From NCBI RefSeq assembly GCF_000576595.1, contig NZ_AWSA01000024.1, positions 1 to 64,000 on the forward strand: a stretch of 64,000 nucleotides of DNA, read 5' to 3'. Below are positions 43,313-51,766 of this stretch, one piece after another. The notes beneath the pieces are model-generated. The model ran no database searches and had not been told where the DNA came from. It saw only the letters and a program-made list of their open reading frames with translations. The stretch's first letter is position 1. Every line of letters starts with the position of its first letter. The stretch is from Intrasporangium oryzae NRRL B-24470. GTDB lineage: Bacteria; Actinomycetota; Actinomycetes; Actinomycetales; Dermatophilaceae. The position numbers and the translations under genes are program-made.

Positions 43313-46300
43313 TCAGCCGTTCGCCGGCTTGCCGTCGCGGACGAGGCGAACCCGCGCCCCCAGCTCGCGCCCGAGCGAGGTGTAGGCCGTGAACTGGCCC
43401 TCGGTGAACCACTGGTCCGCCGTCGAGTCGTGGGGGAACTCGGGGTGCTGCGCGGCATAGGAGAGCAGCGTGTAGTCGGCGTCGGGCCAGAGCAGCGCCC
43501 GCGCGACGTAGAGGTGACCGGTGCGAGCGCCCTCGGGCAGGCCGCTCGCGGCCGGGTAGTGGATCGTCCCGGCGATGACGGGCTCCCGGCTCAGGCTGGC
43601 GTTGAGCACGGCGAGCGGGCCCTGCGGCTCGATCGGCGTGCCGATGCCCGGCTCGGTGTCGAACGGCCGGTGCAGCTCGATCCGGACGCCGAGCTCGGAC
43701 TGGGCCAGGGTGATCGCCTCGGCGAGCCCGGGCGCGGTCGGTGGGCTGTCGCCGCCGCCGTCGATGCAGTAGATCGTCGTGCAGCGTCGGCGGAGCAGCT
43801 CGACGATGCCGAGGTTTTCGTAGTGCCCACCGTCGGTGACCTGCAGGAGGCGTTCCTCGATCGGGTGGATGTTGAGGATCTCGCGGAGCAGGTACGTGAC
43901 GCGGCGGATCGCCGGCAGGCCGGGTAGCGTCCAGTCGACGCCGGAGGGGCGTCCGGCGTCGTGGGCGGCGCGCATCGCGGCGACGAACCCAGGGTTGGGC
44001 AGCCACGCGCCGAGGCGGGCCCCCGACACGGCGAGGACGATCTGGTACCACCGCGACATGCGGCCCATCGACGACGCGATGGCCGCCCCGCTGATCGCGA
44101 CCGCGGCCTGGACGGTGACGTCGCGGCGGAGGCGTGACGGGACGAGCTTCTCGAGGGTTGCCGTGTCGACCCAGCCGACGTCGGGGCCGCCGACCCAGTC
44201 GGCCGTCATCGTGAACGACACGGCGGTCAGCCCGGGCGCGGTCAGCTGCTGGCCGGTGAGGTTCGCCGCGCAGGAGAAGACGAACTCGGGGAAGGGCTCC
44301 GCCGATGCCGCGGCCCGGGCGTACGCCGAGAGCGGGGTGCGCTCGCGGGAGTGGAGGGCCACGGCGACCGGGGCCGAGGCGGGGTTCGCCGCGTCGCGGA
44401 CGACGCGGGTCGCGAACGCCGTCGCGAGCCGGCGTCGGTAGAACGGGTGCAGGCTGAGGGAGGCCTCGTCGAAGAACCCGCCGAGGACGACGACGACCAC
44501 GAGCAGGACGGCGGCGAGCGCCCACGGCAGCCCCCGCCCCTCGTGGAGGTCGGTCGCCGTCGAGATGGTCGTGACGCCGAAGAGGACGAGCCAGCTCGCG
44601 ACGAGGACCGTCACCGACGCGATGACGAGCAGCTGCTGGAGCAGGCCGTTGGGCAGGGCGACCTTCGTGCCGCCCGCCTTGCGTCCCGCACCGGGCGTCC
44701 GGACCGTCTTGACCCGACGCCAGAGCAGGGTCGCGAGGCTCGTCAGGTACGTCAGCAGCACGGCGCCGACCGATCCGCTGATCCCGACCGAGACGCTGCC
44801 GTCGACGAGCGAGATCGTCCGGCCGGCGAGCCACACGATGGTCGGGACGACGACGGCGACGACGGCGACGACGACCGCGATCCGGGTCATGAAGACCGAC
44901 GCGTCGGCGGCCCATCCGTAGATCCGCTGCCACGTGTCGCTGAGGTTGCTGTAGGCGAGGAGCTGGAGGAGCCAGAGCAGCAGCGCGGCGCCTCCGACGA
45001 CCGCGACCGCGAGGAGCGCGTGCTGCGGGATCGTGAGCCCGGTGTCGGGGGGCGCCGACGTGGTGACGCCGGCGGAGTTCGGCTTCGGCGCGTAGCCCGG
45101 CAGGAGCGGCAGGACGGCCACGGGGATCGCCCGGTAGAACACCGCAGCGACGAACCCCATGAGGACCGCCGGCACGAAGAGCAGGAGCACCGACGCGAGG
45201 AGCCCGCGCGCGAGGACCCCGAGCGCGACGAGCATCCGTGGCGCGGTGTCGGCGAGGTAGGAGCTGTGCCGCCGGATGTGGTCGAACTCGACGCTGCCCG
45301 GCGCGTAGGCGTGCTCGGCGTCGTGGACGGCGACCTTCCCCTTGGCCACCTGGTCCTCGTCGCCCGCCGCCGTGAGCAGCTGCGCGAACGCTCCGGACGT
45401 GTAGCCGCCGCCGGAGATCGACACGAGGTAGCGGGCCGCGCGCAGCTCCGTGCGGAGCACCTGCAGCGCGCCCAGCGCCACGCTCGCCGAGCGGACTCCC
45501 CCGCCCGACAGGCAGACTCCCGAGACGTCCGACGCAGCCGTGCGCCGGGCGAGCGCCTCGGGCGTGACGCCGGGGACGGCATACGCGCGACGCCAGCGTG
45601 CCTCCGCGACGACGTCCACCGACTCCGTATGCCGCTCACCCGGCTCGCCGTCAGCGCCGAGCTCCCGGGTCGCGACGTCCTCGAGCGAGCGGTCCTCGCT
45701 GGAGGTCGTCGTCCTGCCCGGGGTGTCGGGGTGGACGACGGGCGGTGGTGGGGACACCTCGATCGGGGCCGGCACGATGACCTTGTCGGCGGGCCAGGTG
45801 AAGGCGATGCCCTTGTTGGTCCGCATCCGGATGAGGGTCATGACGACGCCCATGATCGCGACGACGACGGCGACCGTGAGGACCGAGAACTTGACCGTGG
45901 CCGCGACCGCTGCGGCGTCGAGCAGTGCCGATGGACGACCGTCGGACGCGAGCGCCCTTGAGAGCAGGACGTTCTCGGTGAGGTCTGCGGTGACGCCGAC
46001 GATGGTGGCGCCTTGGCCGAGGAGGGCGACTCGTCGGGCGCGGGGGCTCCAGAACACCCAGCGTGCCGTCGTCGTGCCGAGCCAGAGCGCGATGGCGTAC
46101 CCGGCGATGAAGACGTAGTCCCACGTGATCGCGCTCGCGGTGCCGTCCGCCGGCGGCCACGTCTGCTCGCCGCCGCCGAGCTCGACGGCGAGGATGTCGA
46201 TGGCGGGCGCCTGCCGGCCGTAGAGCCAGGCGCCGATGGCGACTGCGGCGAGGGCTGCGACGACGGTGGCGACGGCCTTGCCCCGTGACGGGACGCTCCG

Positions 46301-46351
46301 GGCTGCCGTACTGCTCGCCGCGCCTTCGGCCGCCTGTGTCTCCGTGGCCAT
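43313..46351 (-). CDS. Large membrane patatin/cPLA2-like lipase
   Basis: 1012 residues from ATG 46351 (AAGGAG 5 nt upstream). The N-terminal third has membrane segments (about 20-180); GVCLSGGGVRSASVALGALQ near 275-294 is the glycine-rich oxyanion hole, and LVSISGGGYTSGAF near 312 holds the candidate nucleophile Ser in an S-x-S-G-G context like that of cPLA2. Then comes a block of four to seven helices (about 390-640) interrupting the lipase fold. The catalytic Asp candidate is in YCIDGGGD near 864. A patatin domain split by a membrane bundle, in a protein this large, is unusual; phospholipid hydrolysis at the membrane is the inferred role. Confidence 0.78.
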   Translation of the reverse strand: MATETQAAEGAASSTAARSVPSRGKAVATVVAALAAVAIGAWLYGRQAPAIDILAVELGGGEQTWPPADGTASAITWDYVFIAGYAIALWLGTTTARWVFWSPRARRVALLGQGATIVGVTADLTENVLLSRALASDGRPSALLDAAAVAATVKFSVLTVAVVVAIMGVVMTLIRMRTNKGIAFTWPADKVIVPAPIEVSPPPPVVHPDTPGRTTTSSEDRSLEDVATRELGADGEPGERHTESVDVVAEARWRRAYAVPGVTPEALARRTAASDVSGVCLSGGGVRSASVALGALQVLRTELRAARYLVSISGGGYTSGAFAQLLTAAGDEDQVAKGKVAVHDAEHAYAPGSVEFDHIRRHSSYLADTAPRMLVALGVLARGLLASVLLLFVPAVLMGFVAAVFYRAIPVAVLPLLPGYAPKPNSAGVTTSAPPDTGLTIPQHALLAVAVVGGAALLLWLLQLLAYSNLSDTWQRIYGWAADASVFMTRIAVVVAVVAVVVPTIVWLAGRTISLVDGSVSVGISGSVGAVLLTYLTSLATLLWRRVKTVRTPGAGRKAGGTKVALPNGLLQQLLVIASVTVLVASWLVLFGVTTISTATDLHEGRGLPWALAAVLLVVVVVLGGFFDEASLSLHPFYRRRLATAFATRVVRDAANPASAPVAVALHSRERTPLSAYARAAASAEPFPEFVFSCAANLTGQQLTAPGLTAVSFTMTADWVGGPDVGWVDTATLEKLVPSRLRRDVTVQAAVAISGAAIASSMGRMSRWYQIVLAVSGARLGAWLPNPGFVAAMRAAHDAGRPSGVDWTLPGLPAIRRVTYLLREILNIHPIEERLLQVTDGGHYENLGIVELLRRRCTTIYCIDGGGDSPPTAPGLAEAITLAQSELGVRIELHRPFDTEPGIGTPIEPQGPLAVLNASLSREPVIAGTIHYPAASGLPEGARTGHLYVARALLWPDADYTLLSYAAQHPEFPHDSTADQWFTEGQFTAYTSLGRELGARVRLVRDGKPANG

Positions 46352-46468
46352 CTGCACTCCTTCGTGGGGGCCTGGGGTCGACCCGGTCACCGTCTCAGAG
46401 ATCGTCGTGCTGGTCCTGTCGAGATCGTCCCGGATTCACAGCCTCCGTGTCCGCGAATTGATACGCGT

Positions 46469-46557
46469 GTTCCGGATGACGACCACGAAACCAGCGGCGC
46501 TGCCGGCTGCAGCGCGGGACCGCAGGCCCGGGGCCGTTCGTGGTCGTCATCCGGAAC
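46469..46557. terminator. 21-bp perfect inverted repeat
   Basis: The 21 bases at 46469-46489 (beginning GTTCCGGATGACGACC) are exactly inverted at 46537-46557 around a 47-nt GC-rich loop. The structure lies after the stop of the nucleotidyltransferase gene and before the patatin-like gene on the same strand, so it is placed to terminate or attenuate the downstream gene. A dispersed repeat is another possibility. Confidence 0.7.
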
Positions 46558-46573
46558 GGTCCGCGGCGGTCGG

Positions 46574-47437
46574 TCAGGTGCCGGCCCGGGCTGCCAGGGC
46601 GCGGATCTCGCGCGCCAGCCGCGGCTCGACCGTGACGTGCCGCTCGAGGACCTCGAGCAGGGCCAGTGCCGCCCGGGCGTTGCCGTCGTACCCGACGACG
46701 ATGTCGGCGAGGGGCAGCACGTCCGGCGGGAACCGCCGCTCGACCCCGCGGTCGATGACGAAGAGGTCCTGCTGACCGCCCTCGCCGAGCCCGAGGAGGC
46801 CGAGGATCGTGATGAGGCGGTCGACGGCATACCCCTGGATGAAGCGCGTCGCCGTGAGGCGCTCGCCGCGCAGGTCCCGGTGGAGCCCGACGTAGAGGTT
46901 GGTCACCGCCTCGCCGACCTGCTCCTCGAGCAGCGGCGTGCCGGGCAGCGGGACGGACGGCTCGTCGAGCCCGTCCGGCGCGTCGGCCCGCTGCCAGATG
47001 ATCCGCGCCGGCGGGTAGCCCGCGCTGCCCAGCTGGGTCAGGCTGAGGACGGCGTACTCCGCGAAGAGCCCGTCCTCGAAGAGGACCTTGCGTCCGTGCG
47101 GGCTGTTGTCGAACGACCAGGCCACGGGTGCGGTCGCCTCGAGCCAGTCGATGTCACGCACGTATGCCGTCTCCGCGCCGTCGTCGACGACGACGAAGAA
47201 GTCTGCGTCCGAGTGCTCGTCGAGCCGGTGGAGGTCGCGGCCGACCGAGCCGAGGCCGAGCAGGGCGATCGCGTCGCCGCGCTCGGCGAGGACGGCGCCG
47301 AGGCGGTCGAGGAGGGCGAGCAGCCGCTCGGGGACACTGCCGGGGACACTGCCGGGGACACTGCCGGAGACACTGCCCGGAACGCTGCCGGGGTCGGGGC
47401 TGGTCGCGGGAACGCTGGAGGTGGGGTCGCTGGACAT
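46574..47437 (-). CDS. Nucleotidyltransferase-domain protein
   Basis: 287 residues from ATG 47437 (AAGGAG 7 nt upstream). The N-terminus is a (GSVP)n tandem repeat. LLGLGSVGRDLHRLDEHSDA and then DFFVVVDDG form the nucleotidyltransferase signature (GS...SDxD) with the two metal-binding Asp residues. HGRKVLFEDGLFAEYAVLSL and the rest recall antibiotic (lincosamide or aminoglycoside) nucleotidyltransferases more than polymerases, but the resemblance is only partial. Its neighbour, a patatin-like lipase, recalls CBASS pairs; see findings. Function unproven. Confidence 0.72.
   Translation of the reverse strand: MSSDPTSSVPATSPDPGSVPGSVSGSVPGSVPGSVPERLLALLDRLGAVLAERGDAIALLGLGSVGRDLHRLDEHSDADFFVVVDDGAETAYVRDIDWLEATAPVAWSFDNSPHGRKVLFEDGLFAEYAVLSLTQLGSAGYPPARIIWQRADAPDGLDEPSVPLPGTPLLEEQVGEAVTNLYVGLHRDLRGERLTATRFIQGYAVDRLITILGLLGLGEGGQQDLFVIDRGVERRFPPDVLPLADIVVGYDGNARAALALLEVLERHVTVEPRLAREIRALAARAGT
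47330..47389. repeat. Five 12-bp tandem units in the nucleotidyltransferase gene
   Basis: GGGGACACTGCC is repeated three times exactly, then twice with changes, and encodes Gly-Ser-Val-Pro (minus strand) in the N-terminal linker. Copy number could vary by slippage without a frameshift. Confidence 0.8.
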
Positions 47438-47640
47438 GCGTCGCTCCTTCGATGAGGTCGACGTTTCAGCCCGCCCGGCCCGGTGCCGTCGAGGTCGCGA
47501 CGGAGGCAGGGTACGCCCGTCGGCGGCCGCCGCCAAGGGGGTCGGCGGAACAGGTTGGGGCCGGCGGAACGGGTTGGGCCCACGCCCGCGGGTGGACGAG
47601 TGCGGCGGGCGATGTCGGGGGCGCGTGGCACGCTGAGAGG

Positions 47641-47988
47641 GTGCCGGTGACGATCGAGGACGTCCGTCGGGTGGCAGCGCCGCTGCCGCGCAGCTACGAG
47701 GTGCTCGTCCACGATCGCGTGAAGTTCCGCGTCGGCTCGATCGTCTGGCTCGCCTTCTCCCGCGACGAGAAGGACATGGGCTTCGCGTTCCCGAAGGAAG
47801 AGCGGCTCGCCCTCGTCGAGAGCGAGCCCGACGTGTTCTTCCTGCCGCGCCCGTCCGACCTGCGCTTCAACTGGGTCGAGGCGTGGCTCGACGCCCTCGA
47901 CGAGGAGCGGATGCGCGAGCTCGTCCTCGACGCCTGGCGGATGGTCGTCCCGAAGTTCGTCGCCGCGTCGGTGCTCCGCGACCCCTGA
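47641..47988 (+). CDS. MmcQ/YjbR-family protein (DUF419)
   Basis: 115 residues from GTG 47641. TIEDVRRVAAPLPRSYEVLV with KFRVGSIVWLAFSRDEKDMG and LRFNWVEAWLDALDEERMRE matches the YjbR DNA-binding-like fold (CyaY-like). Its biochemical role is unknown. CACGCT (47629-47634) precedes the GTG by 6 nt, indicating a leaderless start. It is divergent from the nucleotidyltransferase gene over 203 bp. Confidence 0.8.
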   Translation: MPVTIEDVRRVAAPLPRSYEVLVHDRVKFRVGSIVWLAFSRDEKDMGFAFPKEERLALVESEPDVFFLPRPSDLRFNWVEAWLDALDEERMRELVLDAWRMVVPKFVAASVLRDP

Positions 47989-48017
47989 CGCCGTCGTGGG
48001 CGGTCTCGGGCCGGCCC

Positions 48018-48425
48018 TCAGCTGCCGATGCGGAAGGCGCGAGGCGCGCGCGGGCCGCTCTCGGCCTCGCCGCGCTCGATGCAGAACTCGTTGCCCTCCG
48101 GGTCGGCCAGGGTCACCCAGCCGGACCCGTCCTCGTGGCGGTGGTCGCCGATGACGGTGGCTCCCGAGGCGACGGCCCGCTCGACGGCCTCGTCGCGGGT
48201 CATGTCGTCGGGCTGGAGGTCGAGGTGCAGGCGGTTCTTGGCGGACTTGCCCTCGGGGACGGGGATGAAGAGCATCCCCGTCACGGACGGCGGGAACGAC
48301 GGTGCGACGACGACCTCCGGGTCGTCGTCGTAGTAGACGTTCCAGCCGAGCAGGCCCGCCCAGAAGGTGGCGAGGCCGCGCGCGTCCGCGCAGTCGACGG
48401 TGATGTTGTGGACGTGAAGGCTCAT
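48018..48425 (-). CDS. VOC (glyoxalase-like) protein
   Basis: 135 residues from ATG 48425. LHVHNITVDCADARGLATFW followed by AGLLGWNVYYDDD is the VOC opening; SAKNRLHLDLQPDDMTRDEA and LADPEGNEFCIERGE are the second-repeat signatures, with His and Glu possible metal ligands. This subgroup (often annotated glyoxalase-like) is common in actinobacteria with unknown substrates. Divergent from the RsbR-type gene. Confidence 0.85.
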   Translation of the reverse strand: MSLHVHNITVDCADARGLATFWAGLLGWNVYYDDDPEVVVAPSFPPSVTGMLFIPVPEGKSAKNRLHLDLQPDDMTRDEAVERAVASGATVIGDHRHEDGSGWVTLADPEGNEFCIERGEAESGPRAPRAFRIGS

Positions 48426-48650
48426 GCCGAGACCTTCGTCCCCGTCGGCGTTGCAGCACAACCCGTTTCCCGTATGCCGCTGAGCCGGGCATGTGGCCGG
48501 CGCCGCCTTCGTCACCTCCCGGCCTCGGCGGCGGAGCGGGCGAGGGCGTCGAGCGCGACGGCACTTTGCGTGCGTGACGCAGCCCACCGGCATACGCGCT
48601 CGCGCCGGCGGTTCGGTGTGCCACGATGGCCGAGGAGGAGGTGTCCGCCC

Positions 48651-49106
48651 ATGGAACTGGACGCCCTGCTGTCGGAAGCCCAGGACGCGGTGCTCGACGA
48701 GGCGTATACCGCCGTGCAGCGTTCGCACGTCGCCCACTACGAGCTGGCCGGAGAGGCCCTGACCCGGCAACGACTCGCCGAGCTCTTCACGCTCGTCGTC
48801 GACGCGATCCGCACCCGCCACCTGGCCGCGCTCAGCGCCCACGTCGAGGCCGTCGCGGAGGATCGCTTCGAGCACGGGTTCGACGTCTCGGAGGTCCAGG
48901 TCGCCTTCAACTCCCTCGAGGAGGCCATGTGGCGACGCGTGGTCTCCGAGGTCCCGGCCGACGAGCTCGCCGAGGCGATCGGGCTGCTGAGTACGGTGCT
49001 GGGCTTCGGTAAGGACACCCTCGCCCGCGCCTACGTCTCGCTCGCCTCGCGACGGCACGTGCCCACGCTCGACCTCTCGGAGCTCTTCGGCGGCACGAGC
49101 TCCTGA
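48651..49106 (+). CDS. RsbR N-terminal-domain protein (RsbRD type)
   Basis: 151 residues from ATG 48651 (GAGGAGG about 10 nt upstream). The all-helical domain, LAELFTLVVDAIRTRHLAAL and EDRFEHGFDVSEVQVAFNSL, EEAMWR, resembles the RsbT-co-antagonist N-terminal domain (non-haem globin fold) that usually precedes a STAS or kinase domain. Here it stands alone, so it may be a free sensor subunit of a stress signalling complex. Two GTATGCCG words lie in the upstream gap (48472 and 48589). Confidence 0.7.
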   Translation: MELDALLSEAQDAVLDEAYTAVQRSHVAHYELAGEALTRQRLAELFTLVVDAIRTRHLAALSAHVEAVAEDRFEHGFDVSEVQVAFNSLEEAMWRRVVSEVPADELAEAIGLLSTVLGFGKDTLARAYVSLASRRHVPTLDLSELFGGTSS

Positions 49107-49203
49107 GCCCCGAGGCATGTGCGGCTCGGCGAGCCCGGTCGCCTGACGACATCCGTCCGGAAAACCCGCCCGGGCGGGGTGGCCGAGGCGGGATCATGAG
49201 GGG

Positions 49204-50322
49204 GTGCCGAACCAGACCTTCGACCCGCTTGCGGCCCGGCGCACCGAGCCCGGGCCGGAGGTCGACCTGTTCGTGTGGGGGACCGTCTTCCTCGACATGA
49301 TCTTCGCCGGCCTGCCCGTCGCGCCCTCCCCGGGCACCGAGGTGTGGGCCGAGGGTCTCGCGTCGTGCCCCGGAGGGATCGCCAACCTCGCGGTCGCCGC
49401 CCGGCGGCTCGGCCTGCGGACGTCGCTCGCGGCGGCCTTCAGCGACGACGACTACGGCGACTTCTGCTGGCGCACCCTCGAGGAGCAGGAGGGCATCGAC
49501 CTCAGCCGGAGCCGTCGCTTCCCCGAGTGGCACAGCCCGGTGACCGTGTCGATGTCGGTCGAGCACGACCGGAGCATGGTCTCCCACGGCCACCCGCCGC
49601 CGCTCGGCGCCGAGGCCATCATCGGCACGCCGCCGTCGAGCCGGGCGGTCCACGCCGACCTGTCCGACGACGAGGCGTTCGGCACGGCGACGCCGACGTG
49701 GGTCGACCGGGCGCGCTCCGCCGGCGCCCTCGTCTTCGCCGACGTCGGCTGGGACCCCGCCCAGACCTGGTCGTCGACCGTCATCGACCGGCTCGAACGC
49801 TGCGACGTCTTCATGCCCAACGCCGTCGAGGCGATGGCCTACACGTCGACCTCGACGCCCCTCGAGGCCCTCTACCTGCTCGCCGACCGTGTCCCGGTCA
49901 CGATCGTCACCGATGGGGCCAACGGCGCCCTCGGGATCGACGCACGCACCGGTGAGGAGGCCCGCGTGCCGTCGCTGCGCGTCCACGAGGTCGACCCGAC
50001 GGGGGCCGGGGACGTGTTCGGGGCGGCGGTGATCGTGGGCACCCTCGCCGAGTGGCCGCTCGACCAGCGGTTGGCGTTCGCGAGCCTGTGCGCGGGGCTC
50101 ACCCTCCAGCAGTACGGCGGGTCGCTCGCCGCTCCGGGCTGGGGTGACATCGCCGACTGGTGGACCGGGTTGACGCGCGACGTCAGCACCGACGCCTACC
50201 ACCGCTCGCTGCGGCGGCGGTTCGCCTTCCTCGACGAGATCGTGCCGCGGGTCCCGGTGCTCGCCTGCCGCCGCGCGACCGCGACGATCGCCCGCCGCGC
50301 CGACGTCCACGACCTCGCATGA
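49204..50322 (+). CDS. PfkB-family sugar kinase
   Basis: 372 residues from GTG 49204. SCPGGIANLAVAARRLGLRT is the N-terminal GG motif (substrate binding) and VDPTGAGDVFGAAVIVGTL the C-terminal signature with catalytic Asp270. GATCAT (49192-49197) is 6 nt before the GTG. The stop overlaps the GH4 gene by 4 bp (ATGA), so the pair is co-translated. This suggests the kinase makes the 6-phospho-sugar that the GH4 enzyme cleaves, in place of a phosphotransferase system. Confidence 0.88.
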   Translation: MPNQTFDPLAARRTEPGPEVDLFVWGTVFLDMIFAGLPVAPSPGTEVWAEGLASCPGGIANLAVAARRLGLRTSLAAAFSDDDYGDFCWRTLEEQEGIDLSRSRRFPEWHSPVTVSMSVEHDRSMVSHGHPPPLGAEAIIGTPPSSRAVHADLSDDEAFGTATPTWVDRARSAGALVFADVGWDPAQTWSSTVIDRLERCDVFMPNAVEAMAYTSTSTPLEALYLLADRVPVTIVTDGANGALGIDARTGEEARVPSLRVHEVDPTGAGDVFGAAVIVGTLAEWPLDQRLAFASLCAGLTLQQYGGSLAAPGWGDIADWWTGLTRDVSTDAYHRSLRRRFAFLDEIVPRVPVLACRRATATIARRADVHDLA

Positions 50323-51695
50323 GGCTGGCCATCCTCGGCGGGGGCGGGTTCCGCGTCCCGCTCGTCCACGGGGCCCTGCTCACCGACGCCTCGGAGCGAC
50401 GCGTCGACGAGGTCGTGCTCTACGACACCGACCAGGGCCGGCTCGCCGCGATCGCCCGCGTCGTCGCGCAGCAGGCCGAGCGCGCCGAGCAGACCGGCAC
50501 GGGGCGAGCGCGTGGGCTCCCCGCGCCGAGGGTCACGACGACGACCGACCTCGACGTGGCGGTCGAGGGTGCCGACTTCGTCTTCTCGGCGGTCCGCGTG
50601 GGCGGGCTCGAGGGGCGCACCGCCGACGAGCGGGTCGCGCTCGACCTCGGCCTCCTCGGCCAGGAGACGACCGGTCCGGGCGGCCTCGCCTACGGGCTGC
50701 GCACCGTGCCGGTCGCCGTCGCGGTCGCGGAGCGGGTCCGTGCACTCGCTCCGGATGCCTGGGTCATCAACTTCACGAACCCGGCCGGGATGGTCACCCA
50801 GGCCATGCAGTCGGTGCTCGGGGAGCGCGTCGTCGGCATCTGCGACTCGCCGCTCGGCCTCGCCAAGCGGGCCGCCTCGGCCCTCGGGCACTCGCTCGAC
50901 GAGGTCGAGATCGACTACGCCGGGCTCAACCACCTCGGCTGGCTCCAGGGCCTGCGCGCCGACGGACGCGACCTGCTGCCGGAGCTGCTCGCCGACCCCG
51001 TGCGGCTGGGAGCGATCGAGGAGGGCCACCTGTTCGGCGTCGAGTGGCTCCAGACCCTCGGCGCGCTGCCCAACGAGTACCTCTACTACTTCTACTTCAC
51101 CCGGGACGCGATCGCCTCGATCACGGACTCGCGACAGACGCGCGGCGAGTTCCTCCTCGGGCAGCAGACGGATTTCTATGCCGCAGTGCGCGATTCGCCC
51201 GATCGCGCCTTCGACGAGTGGGACCGGGTGCGGCGCGAGCGCAACGCGACCTACATGCAGGAGACCCGAGAGCAGGAGGGGCAGGAGCGCGACGAGGCCG
51301 ACGTCGAGGGCGGTGGCTACGAGGGCGTGGCGCTCGCGCTCATGGCCGCGATCGCCCGCGACGAGCCGGCCCGGCTCATCCTCAACGTCCGCAACGGCGA
51401 CACGGTCCCGGGCCTGCCCGACGACGCCGTCGTCGAGGTCCCCTGCACCGTCACGGCTGCGGGTCCGAGGCCGAGTGCCGTGACCCGCCTGCCCGGGCAC
51501 GCCCTCGGTCTCGCACAGCAGGTCAAGGCCGTCGACGAGCTCGTCATCACCGCAGCTGCCGAGCGCTCCGTGCAGCGTGCGGTCGAGGCCTTCGCCCTGC
51601 ACCCCCTCGTCGACTCCGTGACGGTCGCGCGTCAGCTCGTCGCCGGCTACCGGGCCGCGATCCCCGCGCTCGACGCCGTCTTCGCGCGGGGCTGA
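50319..51695 (+). CDS. GH4 6-phospho-beta-glucosidase-like enzyme
   Basis: 458 residues; ATG overlaps the kinase stop. MRLAILGGGGFRVPLVHGAL is the NAD-binding Rossmann motif. INFTNPAGMVTQAMQ, VVGICDSPLGLAKRAA (metal-binding Cys, as CNxP in relatives) and IDYAGLNHLGWLQGL (metal-binding His) define family GH4, which uses NAD and Mn to cleave 6-phosphoglycosides by redox elimination. YLYYFYFTRDAIAS is typical of the phospho-beta-glucosidase branch. The hydrolysed sugar is unknown. Confidence 0.9.
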   Translation: MRLAILGGGGFRVPLVHGALLTDASERRVDEVVLYDTDQGRLAAIARVVAQQAERAEQTGTGRARGLPAPRVTTTTDLDVAVEGADFVFSAVRVGGLEGRTADERVALDLGLLGQETTGPGGLAYGLRTVPVAVAVAERVRALAPDAWVINFTNPAGMVTQAMQSVLGERVVGICDSPLGLAKRAASALGHSLDEVEIDYAGLNHLGWLQGLRADGRDLLPELLADPVRLGAIEEGHLFGVEWLQTLGALPNEYLYYFYFTRDAIASITDSRQTRGEFLLGQQTDFYAAVRDSPDRAFDEWDRVRRERNATYMQETREQEGQERDEADVEGGGYEGVALALMAAIARDEPARLILNVRNGDTVPGLPDDAVVEVPCTVTAAGPRPSAVTRLPGHALGLAQQVKAVDELVITAAAERSVQRAVEAFALHPLVDSVTVARQLVAGYRAAIPALDAVFARG

Positions 51696-51709
51696 GCCCA
51701 GCGGCATAC
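51696..51709 (-). repeat. Full-length copy of GTATGCCGCTGGGC (minus strand)
   Basis: GCCCAGCGGCATAC just after the GH4 stop; forms the left arm of the hairpin at 51702-51724. Confidence 0.7.
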
Positions 51710-51724
51710 GGCCGCCGTATGCCG
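51702..51724. terminator. Head-to-head CGGCATACGGC hairpin
   Basis: CGGCATACGGC (51702-51712), one base, then its exact inverse GCCGTATGCCG (51714-51724). Two copies of the genome word in inverted pair make an 11-bp stem 7 bp after the GH4 stop, the position of a terminator. Loop is only one base, so a real RNA stem would open a few pairs; a TTT-poor tail (TTTGG) follows. Confidence 0.6.
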
Positions 51725-51766
51725 TTTGGTCGGCCCAGCCGGGTGGGCCGGTGTCACACTGGGCGC

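Noticed and set aside
47330-47389. CRISPR-like repeats
   Set aside because: The 12-bp units are contiguous without spacers and encode a protein linker.
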